This document shows, piece after piece, positions 1 to 9,481 of a stretch of 64,000 nt of DNA. A program made the position numbers and the translations under genes. Each line of letters begins with the position of its first letter. Positions within the stretch are counted from its first letter, which is position 1. The notes beneath the pieces were generated by a model. It had not been told where the DNA came from, searched no databases, and was given only the letters and a program-made list of their open reading frames with translations. Source of the DNA: Erigeron canadensis (lineage: Eukaryota > Streptophyta > Magnoliopsida > Asterales > Asteraceae); NCBI RefSeq assembly GCF_010389155.1, contig NC_057764.1:12400001-12464000 (forward strand), written 5' to 3'.

Positions 1-191
1 GGGACTTCCTTAACACCTACCGGAACAACCTCCTTTTCTTTGCCAACTTCAGTGGTCAGATTTGATATAGCAGTAGAATGTTCAGACACTTTGCTGGCCA
101 GTGTAACCAGACTGCACCTCAACCGATCGATCTCAGATGTAATGGGAGTGAGATCGACCTGGGGCGCTGCAATCTTGGTGATCTCAGTCAT
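1..191 (-). pseudogene. C1 extra ORF, coiled-coil continuation in a shifted frame (partial)
   Basis: An ATG at 191-189 overlaps the TGA (193-191) that ends the upstream reading frame, and the new frame stays open for about 63 codons to the window edge. It reads as a hydrophilic helix with leucine, isoleucine and valine at heptad-like spacing and Ser/Thr-rich turns. The preceding frame ends in similar coiled-coil sequence, so this is most likely the same protein after a one-base frameshift, not a separate gene. The function is unknown and the end lies outside the window. Confidence 0.5.
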
Positions 192-1762
192 CACCTTTCG
201 ATCAAATTACTCTCACTCGTAGCCAAAGTTTCTTCGATCTTGAGACCCACTGAAGAGGCCAACTGACTACCAAGCTCCGTCACATCTAGGCCAGGTTTGT
301 TACATAGCTCTTGCACCTGCCTTTCCAGATTCTTAATATCAACCTCTGATGATCTGACAGTACTGTTCAGCAGGTTGGATATTGAAGATGTGACTCCAGA
401 TTGAGTCATTGCGAATGCCTCCCTTAAAGATGTTGCCAGTTGGTTGGAGGATTCCACTAACTCATTCAGCTTGCCAAACACCAAGTTCTCATTGGCAAAG
501 AACCTGTTAATCCCCAGGTCAACCACTTTAACATTCTGCATATGATCTTTTTGGTACCTGGAGAGGGACTTGGTGTTTTTATCAAGTGTCTTTTGAATCT
601 CCTCAACCCTCGTGAGAAGGTTCGAGAGATCGTCTTGGAAAGACACAAATTGGCTTTCCAGTAACGGGGGAGAAGGAGTCACTGGACCAGCCCTAAAAGC
701 TACAGGTGCAACTGGACGAGGTATGACAATATTTGGTTCTCCAGTTGCAGTAGCGTCAGTTGATAGAAGAGGAGGGGTTGTAGAAATGAAGGGAAGAGAT
801 TCAAATTGTCGTTCATGCTGAGAATGCTCAGGTGTGAACGACGGCGACGGTGGTGTTAGGATGTGTCTATTTCTAGGCACACCCATAGAAGAAAGTAGTT
901 TGCGAGAGGCGAATATAGGAGGTATATCTAAGCTTTGTAAGTTTGTTGGGGAAACTGAAACATGGGGTTCTTGGGGTTGACCAAGGAGAGAAGGGAGTTG
1001 ATCAAGTACAGTTGCATCAGCCATCTCCTGGTCAGATTCAGTCTCAGATGAATCCAAAGACTCAATCTGAAACTCACCCTTATTTATGCCAAGATCCATA
1101 AATGTTGGGGGTGGCTGAATAAGTTGTTCAAACTCCTGATGACCAGTTTGAGTAGCCTCAATGGTTTCATCAGTTATGGGATCCGTTGCCAAGGCATCTT
1201 CTCCCTGGACAGAGGTAACTGGAGCCTCAACTACAACTGCTCTATCCTCAGTTGCAATATCACTGGCTGCGGCTTCAGAGACCACAGTCACAGGCTGTGA
1301 CTGGTCAGATGTAGCAAGTCCTGATCTCGATCTCCTTCTGCTTTTGGAAGATCTCCTTGCTTTAGGAACCGCCTGGATACCTGAGGGGAGGTCTCCAGAT
1401 TCTGCCACAGTCACATCACCGGCAGACGAACTGGTGGCTCCCTCATTATTTTGAGGCCCGCCCAGTTGCCTTTCTGACTCACCAGATGGTGGTGCATCAG
1501 TTTGAGAGAATGCAAGAAGCATTCTTGGGGAAATATGGACTTCATCAGAAGTGGACACAAGATTGTCCAGATTCCTTAATAGTTCTGGCACAGCGAACAA
1601 GGATTGTGTATTGTTGTACTCTTCTCTGCCCAGAATATGAATGAAACAGAGGAATAGAAATCTTGAGAATGGGACACAAGGACCCCTGTTGCCTTTCAAC
1701 TTAAATACCAGGCTTCTGAACAGGATACCAGCAAACCCACCCTCAGTCCATTCCAAAGGCAC
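191..1762 (-). pseudogene. C1 extra ORF, second part: acidic linker and coiled coil
   Basis: About 523 codons. The first 75 or so align with the part of the C3 extra ORF at 20657 onward (shared pattern F-A-x-I-x-F, then R-F-L and a D-E-V-H/D-I block). Next comes a long Ser/Thr/Pro/Glu-rich, low-complexity acidic region with one basic patch near residue 135, and then about 150 residues of probable coiled coil. The first codon is GTG and is not a credible start; this is the downstream part of the ORF at 1792-2364, separated by two in-frame TAG codons and a one-base deletion relative to C3. I see no signal peptide or clear membrane span, so an envelope role is not supported by the sequence. It occupies the 'env-like' position of some Sireviruses. 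Confidence 0.6.
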
Positions 1763-1791
1763 TAAGCCATCTCTGCCTGGAAGGAGTTTAT

Positions 1792-2364
1792 CTAATCCAA
1801 TCCACCAGAACTCCCCCCCAAACTTTCCACCAAGTGGACCATGAAGTACTTCCAGGATGGTGAAAGCCCTCTCATAGTAATAAATCCCTTGGTCTTCAAA
1901 ACATCTCCCTCTACAACCTCCTTATTCCCCATGTCAAGAAAGACCACTGGACTTTCACCTTGTCTCCAGTAGTTGAGGTTAAGGGCCTCCCTTAACGTTC
2001 CAGTGGTTATGGTACACGGGACTGACCCATCCTTTAAAGAAAAGGAGATGGATGAGCAGTCATCAGAAAGAGAAGCAGTGTACCAGAACTCGCACAAGTA
2101 GTCGTGAAACAGCTTGTTTGGGTTTAGAGAAAAGGCATCGCTGAGGGGAGAAATCCGAAGAAAGGATTGAATTTTCCCAATAAGAGAGTCAGCAGCCTGG
2201 TGCCCTTGAAGAGATGCCATTGGATTATTTGGATTTAATTTGATTATTTTTGAACTAATAGGAGCACCAGTGGCACGAGTAACATTTTGTGATGGAGTAT
2301 ACTCAGCAGTGAGTAGATTCACATCACGAGAACGAGATGAAGAAGAAGATGATTTAGGAGCCAT
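1792..2364 (-). CDS. C1 extra ORF, N-terminal domain (190 aa, ends at shared TAG)
   Basis: The frame is open from 2520, but the ATG at 2364 is chosen because the protein from there (MAPKSS...) aligns from its first residues with C3 at 20021 (MAPKLS...), and because a TATA box and pyrimidine-rich leader lie just upstream. Shared landmarks are a Ser-rich basic start, an N-P-N/G-K block, the pattern (D/E)YLCEFWYTA near residue 90, an SLKDG/TLKQG turn, (L)REAL, and the terminal GGSSGGLD before TAG. No catalytic motif or membrane segment is visible. Proteins of this type commonly accompany copia pol in Asteraceae genomes (recollection, not searched). The function is unknown; it may be a captured cellular gene or an env-position protein. 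The TAG lies in continuous sequence, so the full product may be longer. Confidence 0.65.
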   Translation of the reverse strand: MAPKSSSSSSRSRDVNLLTAEYTPSQNVTRATGAPISSKIIKLNPNNPMASLQGHQAADSLIGKIQSFLRISPLSDAFSLNPNKLFHDYLCEFWYTASLSDDCSSISFSLKDGSVPCTITTGTLREALNLNYWRQGESPVVFLDMGNKEVVEGDVLKTKGFITMRGLSPSWKYFMVHLVESLGGSSGGLD

Positions 2365-2660
2365 TTGTGATATTGGATTTAGGGTTTTGGACTTAAAGAA
2401 GAAAGAGAGAAAGGGATCTCGAATTGTGAATGATTGGAAGAGTAAATGAAAGGAATTTTGAGTGAAGTAAATGAGAAGGATATTTGGTGGGGGTATATAT
2501 AGGCAGTAAAATATTACCAAAATATATACGAAAAGATATTTTAGTCCCCAAATTTTGAAATAATTTGTAAAAAATTGATTTTCAGAAATTTTGAGAATTC
2601 AAAAACATTTAATACCTCCTATCAAGCATTTAATGCTACGACGGCTGGCATTCCCACACA
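2365..2660 (-). promoter_or_regulatory. Putative internal promoter of the C1 extra ORF
   Basis: On the minus strand an 8-bp TATATATA (2494-2501) lies 130 bp before the ATG at 2364, and the intervening leader is CT-rich. About 150 bp upstream of the TATA, at 2631-2657, is a GTGGG...GCCGTCGTAGCATT block that resembles a block at a similar distance upstream of the TATA in C3 (19721-19740). Farther up (2775-2780) is a palindromic CACGTG G-box. The parallel layout in two divergent elements suggests a real transcription start, but no transcript evidence is available. Confidence 0.45.
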
Positions 2661-3072
2661 CCCACTAACTTCATCAATACCCATAAAAAGTGCAGCAACT
2701 TTCAGCAAAAAGTCTTGACACATAAGACATGTCAGGTGACGTTTGTGAGTGCGAGATGAGCACTCGAGTAACACCACGTGTCACAAGTATCCACCAAGTA
2801 AAACATAACGTTATGAAATCTAGCTGACCACCATTTTGAGACAAAATCAAACTAGCAAACTGGAGAAATTTTTTTCAGATGCCAGTTTAAACTGATGACT
2901 TTCAGTTGCATTTTTCAATAAAACAAATTTTAATTTGAAAAGTATTTTGAGTCCTTTTCCCTAAAAATATGATCCATTTGATCAAAGACTAGTCTTTGAG
3001 TACATCAAGGCGTTCAATCTCCAACCAATCAAGGATCACCTGGACCATCCTCAACTGAAGGGCCTCTCCAGT
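2661..3072 (-). other. C1 spacer between pol and the extra ORF
   Basis: Non-coding, AT-rich. It contains the G-box at 2775-2780 and, at 2998-3015, a copy of the GAACGCCTT box that recurs downstream of RNase H in C2 and C3. Nothing else recognisable. Confidence 0.5.
2998..3015 (-). promoter_or_regulatory. Conserved GAACGCCTT box downstream of pol (C1)
   Basis: The minus strand reads GAACGCCTTGATGTACTC, starting 58 nt after the RNase H stop. Two copies each occur at comparable places in C2 (10505-10522, 10631-10646) and C3 (19047-19064, 19115-19132). The function is unknown. Confidence 0.5.
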
Positions 3073-3921
3073 TTAATGAGGATTTAACATACCCAGTTCA
3101 CTGATGAGATGTTTAAAAGTTTTCTCATCAAGAGGTTTTGTAAAGACATTAACTAACTGTTTATCAGTGGGGATGAAATGTATTTCAATGTCTCCTTTCA
3201 TAACATGATCGCGAATGAAGTGATACCTGATATCAATATGCTTTGTCTTTGAGTGCATCACTGGGTTGTGAGATATAGCAATTGCACTGGTGTTGTCACA
3301 AAAGATTGGGGTTCTTGTGAATTTCATACCATAATCAAGTAACTGGTTTTTGATCCAGAGAATCTGGGCACAGCAACTGGCCACAGAAATGTATTCTGCC
3401 TCAGCAGTAGACATTGAGACCGAAGTCTGCTTCTTACTGGTCCAACTCACCAGTTTTCCCCCTAGGAAGTGACATCCACCAGTTGTGGATTTTCTATCAA
3501 TCTTACAACCTGCATGATCTGAATCTGAATAACCCATTAGATCTAACCCTGAGCCTTTGGGATACCAAAGACCAAGGCTAGGGCACCCTTTCAGGTACCT
3601 GAAAATGCGTTTAACAGCATGCAAATGTGATTCTTTTGGATTTGCCTGAAATCTGGCACATAGACATGTTGCAAACATAATATCTGGTCGAGTGGCAGTT
3701 AAATACATCAGTGAACCAACCATTCCACGATATTCCTTTTGGTCCACTGGTTTGCCATTTGGGTCAGAGTCCAAATTTAATGGAGCTGAAATAGGTGTGG
3801 TTTTTGATGGGATAGAATCATATTTGTATTTTCTTAACAGATCTCTGACATATTTTTCTTGGTTAATAAAAATACCATCCATGGTTTGTTTGATTTGTAA
3901 ACCTAAGAAAAATGTTAATTA
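3073..3921 (-). pseudogene. pol: C1 pol, C-terminal part: end of RT and RNase H
   Basis: In frame with the upstream pol reading frame and separated only by the TAA at 3921-3919. It carries the [11 protein letters not shown] stretch, the RT connection, then RNase H with SDSDHAGCKIDRKSTTGG, STAEAEY and FCDNTSAIA, which hold the catalytic Asp and Glu residues, and ends shortly after the FTKPLDEK motif. The length and end agree with copia pol. The TAA replaces a Glu-type codon in the family pattern (a G-to-T change). The RNase H catalytic residues look intact, but the protein cannot be made as part of Pol without readthrough. Confidence 0.85.
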
Positions 3922-6408
3922 ACCCATTAAACTCATCTCATATTCTTGAGACATAATTTTCGAAAACCTTTTACACATTTCATCATCAGTTGACCCGAAT
4001 ACAATGTCATCAACATAAATTTGTACCAGCAAGATATTACCTTTTTCTTTCAAGATAAACAAGGTATTATCTATTGCACCTCTTTGAAAACCATTTTTGA
4101 GAAGATTCTTAGTTAGAGTGTCATACCAGGCTCTTGGGGCTTGTCGAAGACCATACAAAACTTTGTTCAGTCTATATACCCAATGAGGATGCTTTTCATT
4201 TATGAAACCTGGAGTCTGCGTAACATACACTTCTTCTTCCAACGTGCCATTCAGAAACGCACTTTTTACATCCATCTGGAAGACCTTGAATTGCAAGTGA
4301 GCAACATAAGCCAAGAAAATTCTAATGGCTTCAAGTCTTGCAACTGGAGCAAAAGTTTCATCGAAATCAACACCTTCTGCTTGACAATAACCCTTGGCAA
4401 CTAATCTTGCTTTGTTCCTTACAACGTTGCCATCTTCATCCATCTTGTTCCGGTAGACCCACCTCGTTCCAATGGGTTCTCTCTTTAACCCTGGAGGACA
4501 AGGAACAAGCTCCCAAACATTGTTTCTTTCGCACTGGTTGAGTTCTTCTTGCATAGCTTCAACCCAGCTTGGATCTGTCATAGCCTCGTCAATCTTCTTC
4601 GGTTCAATCAGTGATAAGAAGGTGACGTTCAAGCATTGATCATTTGTGGCTCTTCTAGTCTGAACCCCACTATCTGGATTACCAATAATCTGCTCGATGG
4701 GATGAGCAGCAGTCCATTTAGTGTATTGACTAGGTTGATATACTACAACATCAGTGCAAGACACCTGATGATCCCCAACAGATGCAGCAACTGGAGGAGG
4801 ATCAGTCCAAACTACTTCAACTTCATCATCAGTGTCAACTGAAGGGTTAACATGATTATCTTCAAACAAAGGTACATCTTGAAGAACTGGAGAAGCTTGA
4901 ACTGGTTCTGATGTTGTTGTGGCACGTACATCAGATCTAATTACCAGTTTTTCAGGTAGGTTAAAACTGATAGAGGGATAAAATGAGGTGCCACTTGAGT
5001 TCTTCTTTTTCTTAACTGGTTCCAAGACTTGATGTCTGGAAACATTTTCTGGTGTAGTAACTGATTGATGAACTTGATCAGATACACCAAAATCAACTGG
5101 GACAACTGAAGATAAATCAAGGGTTGGTCTTTTGTTGATTGCTTCTTTTGATTCATCGAATGGGACATGAATTGTCTCATGTACCTTTTGGAGTCTATAA
5201 TTATAAACTCTATAGGCTTTTCTAATATCTGAATACCCCAAAAAGACACCTTCGTCAGCTTTTGCATCAAACTTTCCCAACTGACTAGAATCGTTCAAGA
5301 TGTAAACTGGACAACCAAATACATGAAAGTATCCAATATTTGGTTTACGATTCCTGAGGACTTCATAGGCAGTCTTCCTGTGTCTCTTGACATAAACTGA
5401 CCGGTTTTGGGTGTGACAAGCAGTTGCCACAGCTTCAGCCCAAAAACAGGTGGGAAGACCAGATTCAGATAACATACTTCTGGCAGCTTCAATCAATGTG
5501 CGATTCTTCCTTTCAGCCACACCATTTTGTTCTGGAGAACGAGCTGACGAGAAGTTTTGAGAAATGCCAGTGTTAGTGCAAAATGTCTCCAATTCTTTAT
5601 TAATGAATTCTGTACCATTATCACTTTGCAACTGACACACTTTCTTGGTATACTTGAGTTCAATTTTTTTGATGAGAGAGATAATTTCACCAGGTGCATC
5701 ACTCTTTGATCTGATAAATATCACCCAACAAAATCTGGTGTATTTATCAACCACAACTAAAGTGTATCTCTTGCCAGCTTTAGTTTGAACATTCATTGGA
5801 CCAAAGAGATCCATATGAAGCATGTAAAGAGGTTCAGTGATACTGAAATTCTGCCTGGTCTTGAAACTGGCTCTTCTCTTTTTGCCCATTTCGCACCCTG
5901 GACATGGCTTCTCCTTTTTAAAGGAAAACAAAGGTATCCTATCCACCAGTTGCTTTCTTGAAAACTTGTTGATATTTTTGAAATTAAGGTGGGATAATCG
6001 TTTATGCCACAGCCAGTTGGTGTCCTCATCAGCCTTGACATAGAAACAATGCTCTTTTGGAGCAGGCTCCATCTCCATGATGTACACATTTCCTTTTCTT
6101 GGTGCAATCATGACTACCTTCCAATCCTTGTTAAAAACAGTGCCTTGAGCAATATTGAATAGTACCCTATATCCATCATCACAAAGTTGACTGACACTTA
6201 TCAGCTTATATTTCAAACCATTTACAAATGCAACTTTTGTGAACTGGATCTGCCCATTGTCAACAACACCATATCCTTCAGTTTTCCCACTTCCATCATT
6301 ACCAAATGTCACTGCCGGTCCATCACACAGCAGGGGCTTACATCCGGTCATAGTCCGGCCAGCTGCGCTGTAGAGATACCAAATATTCTTCTTTCGATCG
6401 CCCTGCAC
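3919..6408 (-). pseudogene. pol: C1 pol: protease relic, integrase, reverse transcriptase
   Basis: 829 codons. The N-terminal stretch is a copia protease in which the Asp-Ser/Thr-Gly active site reads Tyr-Ser-Ala (near residue 13), so the catalytic aspartate is gone. From about residue 135 the integrase zinc motif ([10 protein letters not shown]...CPGCEMGK) is present, followed by the catalytic core ([28 protein letters not shown]), which supplies the D, D and E. A variable Pro/Ser-rich linker follows, then RT with [11 protein letters not shown] and YVDDIVFGS near the end. It is broken after SLMG by TAA. The first codons are not a true start; upstream is a shifted Gag frame. Confidence 0.9.
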
Positions 6409-6422
6409 ACCAACGTAAGTTA

Positions 6423-6779
6423 TTAGTTATTTTTGTGAACCCATCTTTTCTTGATGGGTCCGCAGGACTTCTTCTGAGAAGTCCCAGGAGTTTGACTTGG
6501 TGTAGAACTGGATGAAGAAACTGGAGGGTTCTCTCCAGCTTCAGGAGTAAAAACAATTGGTTTGAGTGGAACATTATCCTCCTTTTTCTTTTCGATGTTT
6601 ACTCCTTTCAGAGCAGATTGTTTTATCTTTTGTTTTTTAGGAGGGGTTTGGACATTTTGTTTTTCAACTGAAGAAGATGCAGCTCCTTCCAAATTTTTAA
6701 TTCTGGCAGTACAACTTTGTACCTGCCTTGACAAATTTTGGAGTTGACTCTCTAATTTTAACAAAATGCTTTTCTCCAT
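6423..6779 (-). pseudogene. C1 gag-pol junction segment (coiled coil plus basic linker)
   Basis: About 119 codons in a frame shifted from both neighbours: a short coiled coil (leucine-rich, with QLQNLSRQVQ), then a Lys/Pro/Ser-rich tail. It bridges the Gag coiled-coil region at 6697-7563 and the protease relic at 6408, so it is part of one former polyprotein with frameshifts near 6780 and 6415. No enzyme motif. Confidence 0.55.
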
Positions 6780-7563
6780 CAGGCTGCTGGCCTATGGACT
6801 TGGGCTCAGCGGGGGTTTTAGTCTTTTGAGTTGAGGACTCATTTGACTTGTGAGGTAAAGGATTGTCACCAGATTCCTTTTTAACTGGAGCTTTAGCCTT
6901 CTTGGCTCCAGTTTTGACCTCAACAAGGTTGGTCTTAGTGGATTCAGATTTGACAGTGTCAGAGGAATCATAAGGAGTTTCAACTCTAACAGATTCTGGC
7001 AATTGGTGAATTGTGGGTAAAACAGCTGCCATCTGAAGATCACCAGATTTCCAGGCAGTTTTTTGATCACCAGATGCTTGTACCCGAGAATTGATAACCA
7101 TGTGTTCTTTTTCAAGATCAAATTTTAGTTTTTGGTTATCTCTTTCCAATGCCTCATTTTTCAAATCTGACTCTTTCAGAGCCAACTGGACACTTTGCAA
7201 ATCATTTATTTGACCTTTCATGTTGTTAAATTCAACCAAAACTGTTTCCAAGTATCTTTCACAGTCAGTTCTCATGGTTTCAACAAATAACAAGTCATCA
7301 TTCAATGATTCAGCAATATCCAGTTTCAATTCTGAATCTAACTCGGCATCATAATCCCTTACCTTCTTTAAAATGATGTCAACCCATCTTCCAGAAACAA
7401 CATCATCTTTCACCACTGGTTGTTGATTCTCCAATGCCACGAAACACACATCTCTAATCTCTTCTTCATCATCAGATGAGTCATCAGAGAGTTCCCATTT
7501 CCCTTCAGTTTGAGCCATCATGCACTTGTTCTTTTCTTTCTCTTTTTCTTGTTCAAGTGACAT
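6697..7563 (-). CDS. gag: C1 gag, C-terminal coiled-coil region
   Basis: 288 codons, in frame with gag upstream: the gag TAG (7575-7573) is followed by three sense codons and then the ATG at 7563, so one stop divides what reads as a single protein. Features are a Glu/Lys-rich start, an acidic SDDSSDDEEE patch, the sequence VCFVALE (similar blocks occur in C2 at about 16900 and C4 at about 30200), then about 100 residues of probable coiled coil and a Lys-rich tail. Long coiled coils after the zinc knuckle are typical of Sirevirus-like Gag. The last 25-30 residues are probably out of frame. Confidence 0.65.
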   Translation of the reverse strand: MSLEQEKEKEKNKCMMAQTEGKWELSDDSSDDEEEIRDVCFVALENQQPVVKDDVVSGRWVDIILKKVRDYDAELDSELKLDIAESLNDDLLFVETMRTDCERYLETVLVEFNNMKGQINDLQSVQLALKESDLKNEALERDNQKLKFDLEKEHMVINSRVQASGDQKTAWKSGDLQMAAVLPTIHQLPESVRVETPYDSSDTVKSESTKTNLVEVKTGAKKAKAPVKKESGDNPLPHKSNESSTQKTKTPAEPKSIGQQPDGEKHFVKIRESTPKFVKAGTKLYCQN

Positions 7564-7572
7564 GAGAGCAAT

Positions 7573-8790
7573 CTAGGCCTTAAGTTTCTTGTATTTAGCC
7601 TTATAACCATCAGTTTTAACAAAATTTGGGACAATAGGACCAGTTTGGTTGTTCATCTGACTAGATCTGCATTCCTTCATGAAATGACATTTCTTACCAC
7701 ATTTGTAGTAGGTAAGATTAGCCTTATCCATAGAAATTGAACTGGAAGCATTATTGGACCCATTAAATCGATTAGATTTATGTTTGAACCTATTAAAGGT
7801 TTTAGCAATCATGGCTACCAGATCATCATCGTCAGCTTCCTCACAACCATCACTAAGATTTGTGGTTAGGCCAGAGTTCAGTAAGTTGTTTAACATTTCC
7901 TTCATAGAATGTGACTGGACATTCTCAGTAGACATTAAAGCAGCACAAGGTTGCCCAATAAAGTTGGCAGTCTTGGAACTCTGAGCATGGTTTAAAGCAT
8001 CTTGCTCAGCCAATAATCTTGCAGCATCATTATCTTCAGTGAATCTGAAGGCTCCATAAAGGGAAGCAAGAGTATGGCTAAGCAAGGTCTTTCCTTGTCT
8101 TAAGACAAGAACCATGTGTGCCCATTTGGATGGCAAAACATCACAGAATTTTTCAAGAAGAATATCCTTATCCTTCTCCACTCCCAAGCCTCTAAGTTGA
8201 TTAATTAGGCCAATAAATCTGGTATAAGTACCAGTTAAACTTTCATTAGGAAGAGCAAAGAAGGATTCATACTTCTTGTTAAGAGCAACCTTTCTGGTGA
8301 CAATGGTGTCATTTCCTCCTTCAAACTGGAGAACTAATTCATCCCACATAGATTTTGCACTAGGAAATAGCACAAGGGTTGGAATTAGTTCCTCAGGAAT
8401 AGCAGCAAGGATCATGTTTTTCAGTCTGGTATCAAGATCAACCATTCTGCGATCCTCATCTGACCAATGTTCCTCAGATTTTTCCCTGGTGCCTCTTCTC
8501 CCAGTAGGGTCGAGAAGAGGGCTAACACCACTGGACATGGGTATATATGGTCCATCCTTAAGGATTTTCAACATATACCTCTCTATCCTACCAAAATGCA
8601 AGAGCATTCTAGCCTTCCATGTACCAAATGTCTCACCATTCCCATCGAATTTGTAAACAGGAGTGTTGGAGTAATGTACATGAACATGGTTAGATCCAGG
8701 AGTAGGAGGAGGAGGGTTAGTATTTAAAGGAGTTGTAACATTAGGATTAGATTCATTTGAACCAGAACCATTTTCACCTTCAGCAGCCAT
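7573..8790 (-). CDS. gag: C1 gag: capsid-like domain and zinc knuckle
   Basis: 405 codons starting with MAAEGENGSGSN. It contains the copia Gag core (W-K-ARML near residue 58, then LDTRLKNMILAAIPEE, a KSMWDELV block and LNESLT-type loop) and a CCHC-type knuckle YYKCGKKCHFMKEC near residue 362: Cys-x2-Cys-x4-His-x4-Cys. It binds element RNA and forms the cytoplasmic particle (family knowledge). The start is supported by its distance from the PBS (41 nt) and its Gly/Asn/Ser-rich opening. It ends at TAG after KKLKA, inside sequence that continues in frame. Confidence 0.85.
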   Translation of the reverse strand: MAAEGENGSGSNESNPNVTTPLNTNPPPPTPGSNHVHVHYSNTPVYKFDGNGETFGTWKARMLLHFGRIERYMLKILKDGPYIPMSSGVSPLLDPTGRRGTREKSEEHWSDEDRRMVDLDTRLKNMILAAIPEELIPTLVLFPSAKSMWDELVLQFEGGNDTIVTRKVALNKKYESFFALPNESLTGTYTRFIGLINQLRGLGVEKDKDILLEKFCDVLPSKWAHMVLVLRQGKTLLSHTLASLYGAFRFTEDNDAARLLAEQDALNHAQSSKTANFIGQPCAALMSTENVQSHSMKEMLNNLLNSGLTTNLSDGCEEADDDDLVAMIAKTFNRFKHKSNRFNGSNNASSSISMDKANLTYYKCGKKCHFMKECRSSQMNNQTGPIVPNFVKTDGYKAKYKKLKA

Positions 8791-8830
8791 CGAAGCAGAC
8801 CTAGGTTATAGAATTGAAACAGTTCAACCT

Positions 8831-8842
8831 GCTCTGATACCA
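8831..8842 (-). other. C1 primer binding site (initiator tRNA-Met)
   Basis: The minus strand reads TGGTATCAGAGC, complementary to the 3' end of plant initiator tRNA-Met, two bases inside the LTR end at 8845. Confidence 0.9.
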
Positions 8843-8844
8843 CT

Positions 8845-9481
8845 TGTAAGTCCCAACTATTACTAGATGGGTGCTGAAGACACCTCTATGTCGATGGTGA
8901 GTGAACTTTGCAACACAATCAATTAATCTGGATATGACCAGTTTAGATTAATGGTGTACCAGGTTAACTGGAGTAAATATATTAAGGTGACAGAATGTAT
9001 AAGTCAATAAAGTGCAATAATATAAATGACAAGTATATAAATTGGTGAGACAATATGTAATTTTTAAGTGTATTTTATTTATTGATTGTTTAAATAAAAT
9101 ACAAGGTTGTTGCGGAACCAAGATAATACATGAATGTAAATATCCTAACAACCCATGAAATACAATTGATCTAAACTTGGAAATTCTCTTAAACAACCGA
9201 AACACTTAAAGTTGTGAAATGTTCCTGGAGGATTCTCCAGTTGATTCATCTGGTAGATTGTCAACTGGGCTTCGCTGCCATTGCCAATCTCTGTCTTCCA
9301 TTTGTTGTCTTTGACTTCAACTGGAAGGTCTTCAGATTCTAGTCTTCAGATCTCAACTGGAGGAAGTCATTAGTTGCTAAAACTGTACAATGCAACTGGA
9401 CTTCTAATATTTCGGACAATTCTGCATGCTCTCCAGATGTTGCTGGAGAGCTCCAGTTTATAGCTTAAACTGGACCTAACA
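8845..9481 (-). repeat. C1 5' LTR (637 bp)
   Basis: Minus-strand ends are TGTTAGG...GGGACTTACA, followed by AG and the PBS. Around 9070-9110 it has the polyadenylation-type block ATAAATAAAATACA next to CAACAACCTTGTATTTTATTT, which is also found in the C3 LTR (about 22306-22350). AACTGG/CCAGTT occurs nine times, seven of them in the U3 half. Confidence 0.85.

Larger units (their letters stand above)
1..9481 (-). mobile_element. C1: Ty1/copia retrotransposon, Sirevirus-like, with extra ORF after pol; 3' end outside window
   Basis: Read on the minus strand the order is LTR (9481-8845), PBS, gag, gag C-terminal coiled-coil region, protease relic, integrase, reverse transcriptase, RNase H, a 700-bp spacer and then a further long coding region that runs off the window. 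Integrase before RT is the copia order. A large Gag with a coiled coil and an extra ORF between pol and the 3' LTR are features of the Sirevirus group (family knowledge). The element is inactive: gag has an in-frame TAG, pol has a TAA and a lost protease aspartate, and the extra ORF has stops and a frameshift. Its LTR abuts C2 3' non-coding DNA at 9482, so it probably inserted into C2; the predicted target duplication is the pentamer at 9482-9486. Confidence 0.9.

Noticed and set aside
191..2364. Calling the extra ORF a true envelope glycoprotein
   Set aside because: No signal peptide, membrane span or glycoprotein features seen; position alone is not enough.
2365..2520. Upstream extension of the C1 extra ORF (52 codons before the ATG at 2364)
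   Set aside because: Hydrophobic/aromatic run encoded by the TATA and pyrimidine-rich leader; not shared with C3, so not coding.
4941..5702. Several open frames overlapping C1 pol on other frames and the opposite strand
   Set aside because: Shadows of the pol frame without protein-like composition.
8831..8842. tRNA gene fragments at the TGGTATCAGAGC sites
   Set aside because: Only the primer complement is present; no cloverleaf on either side.
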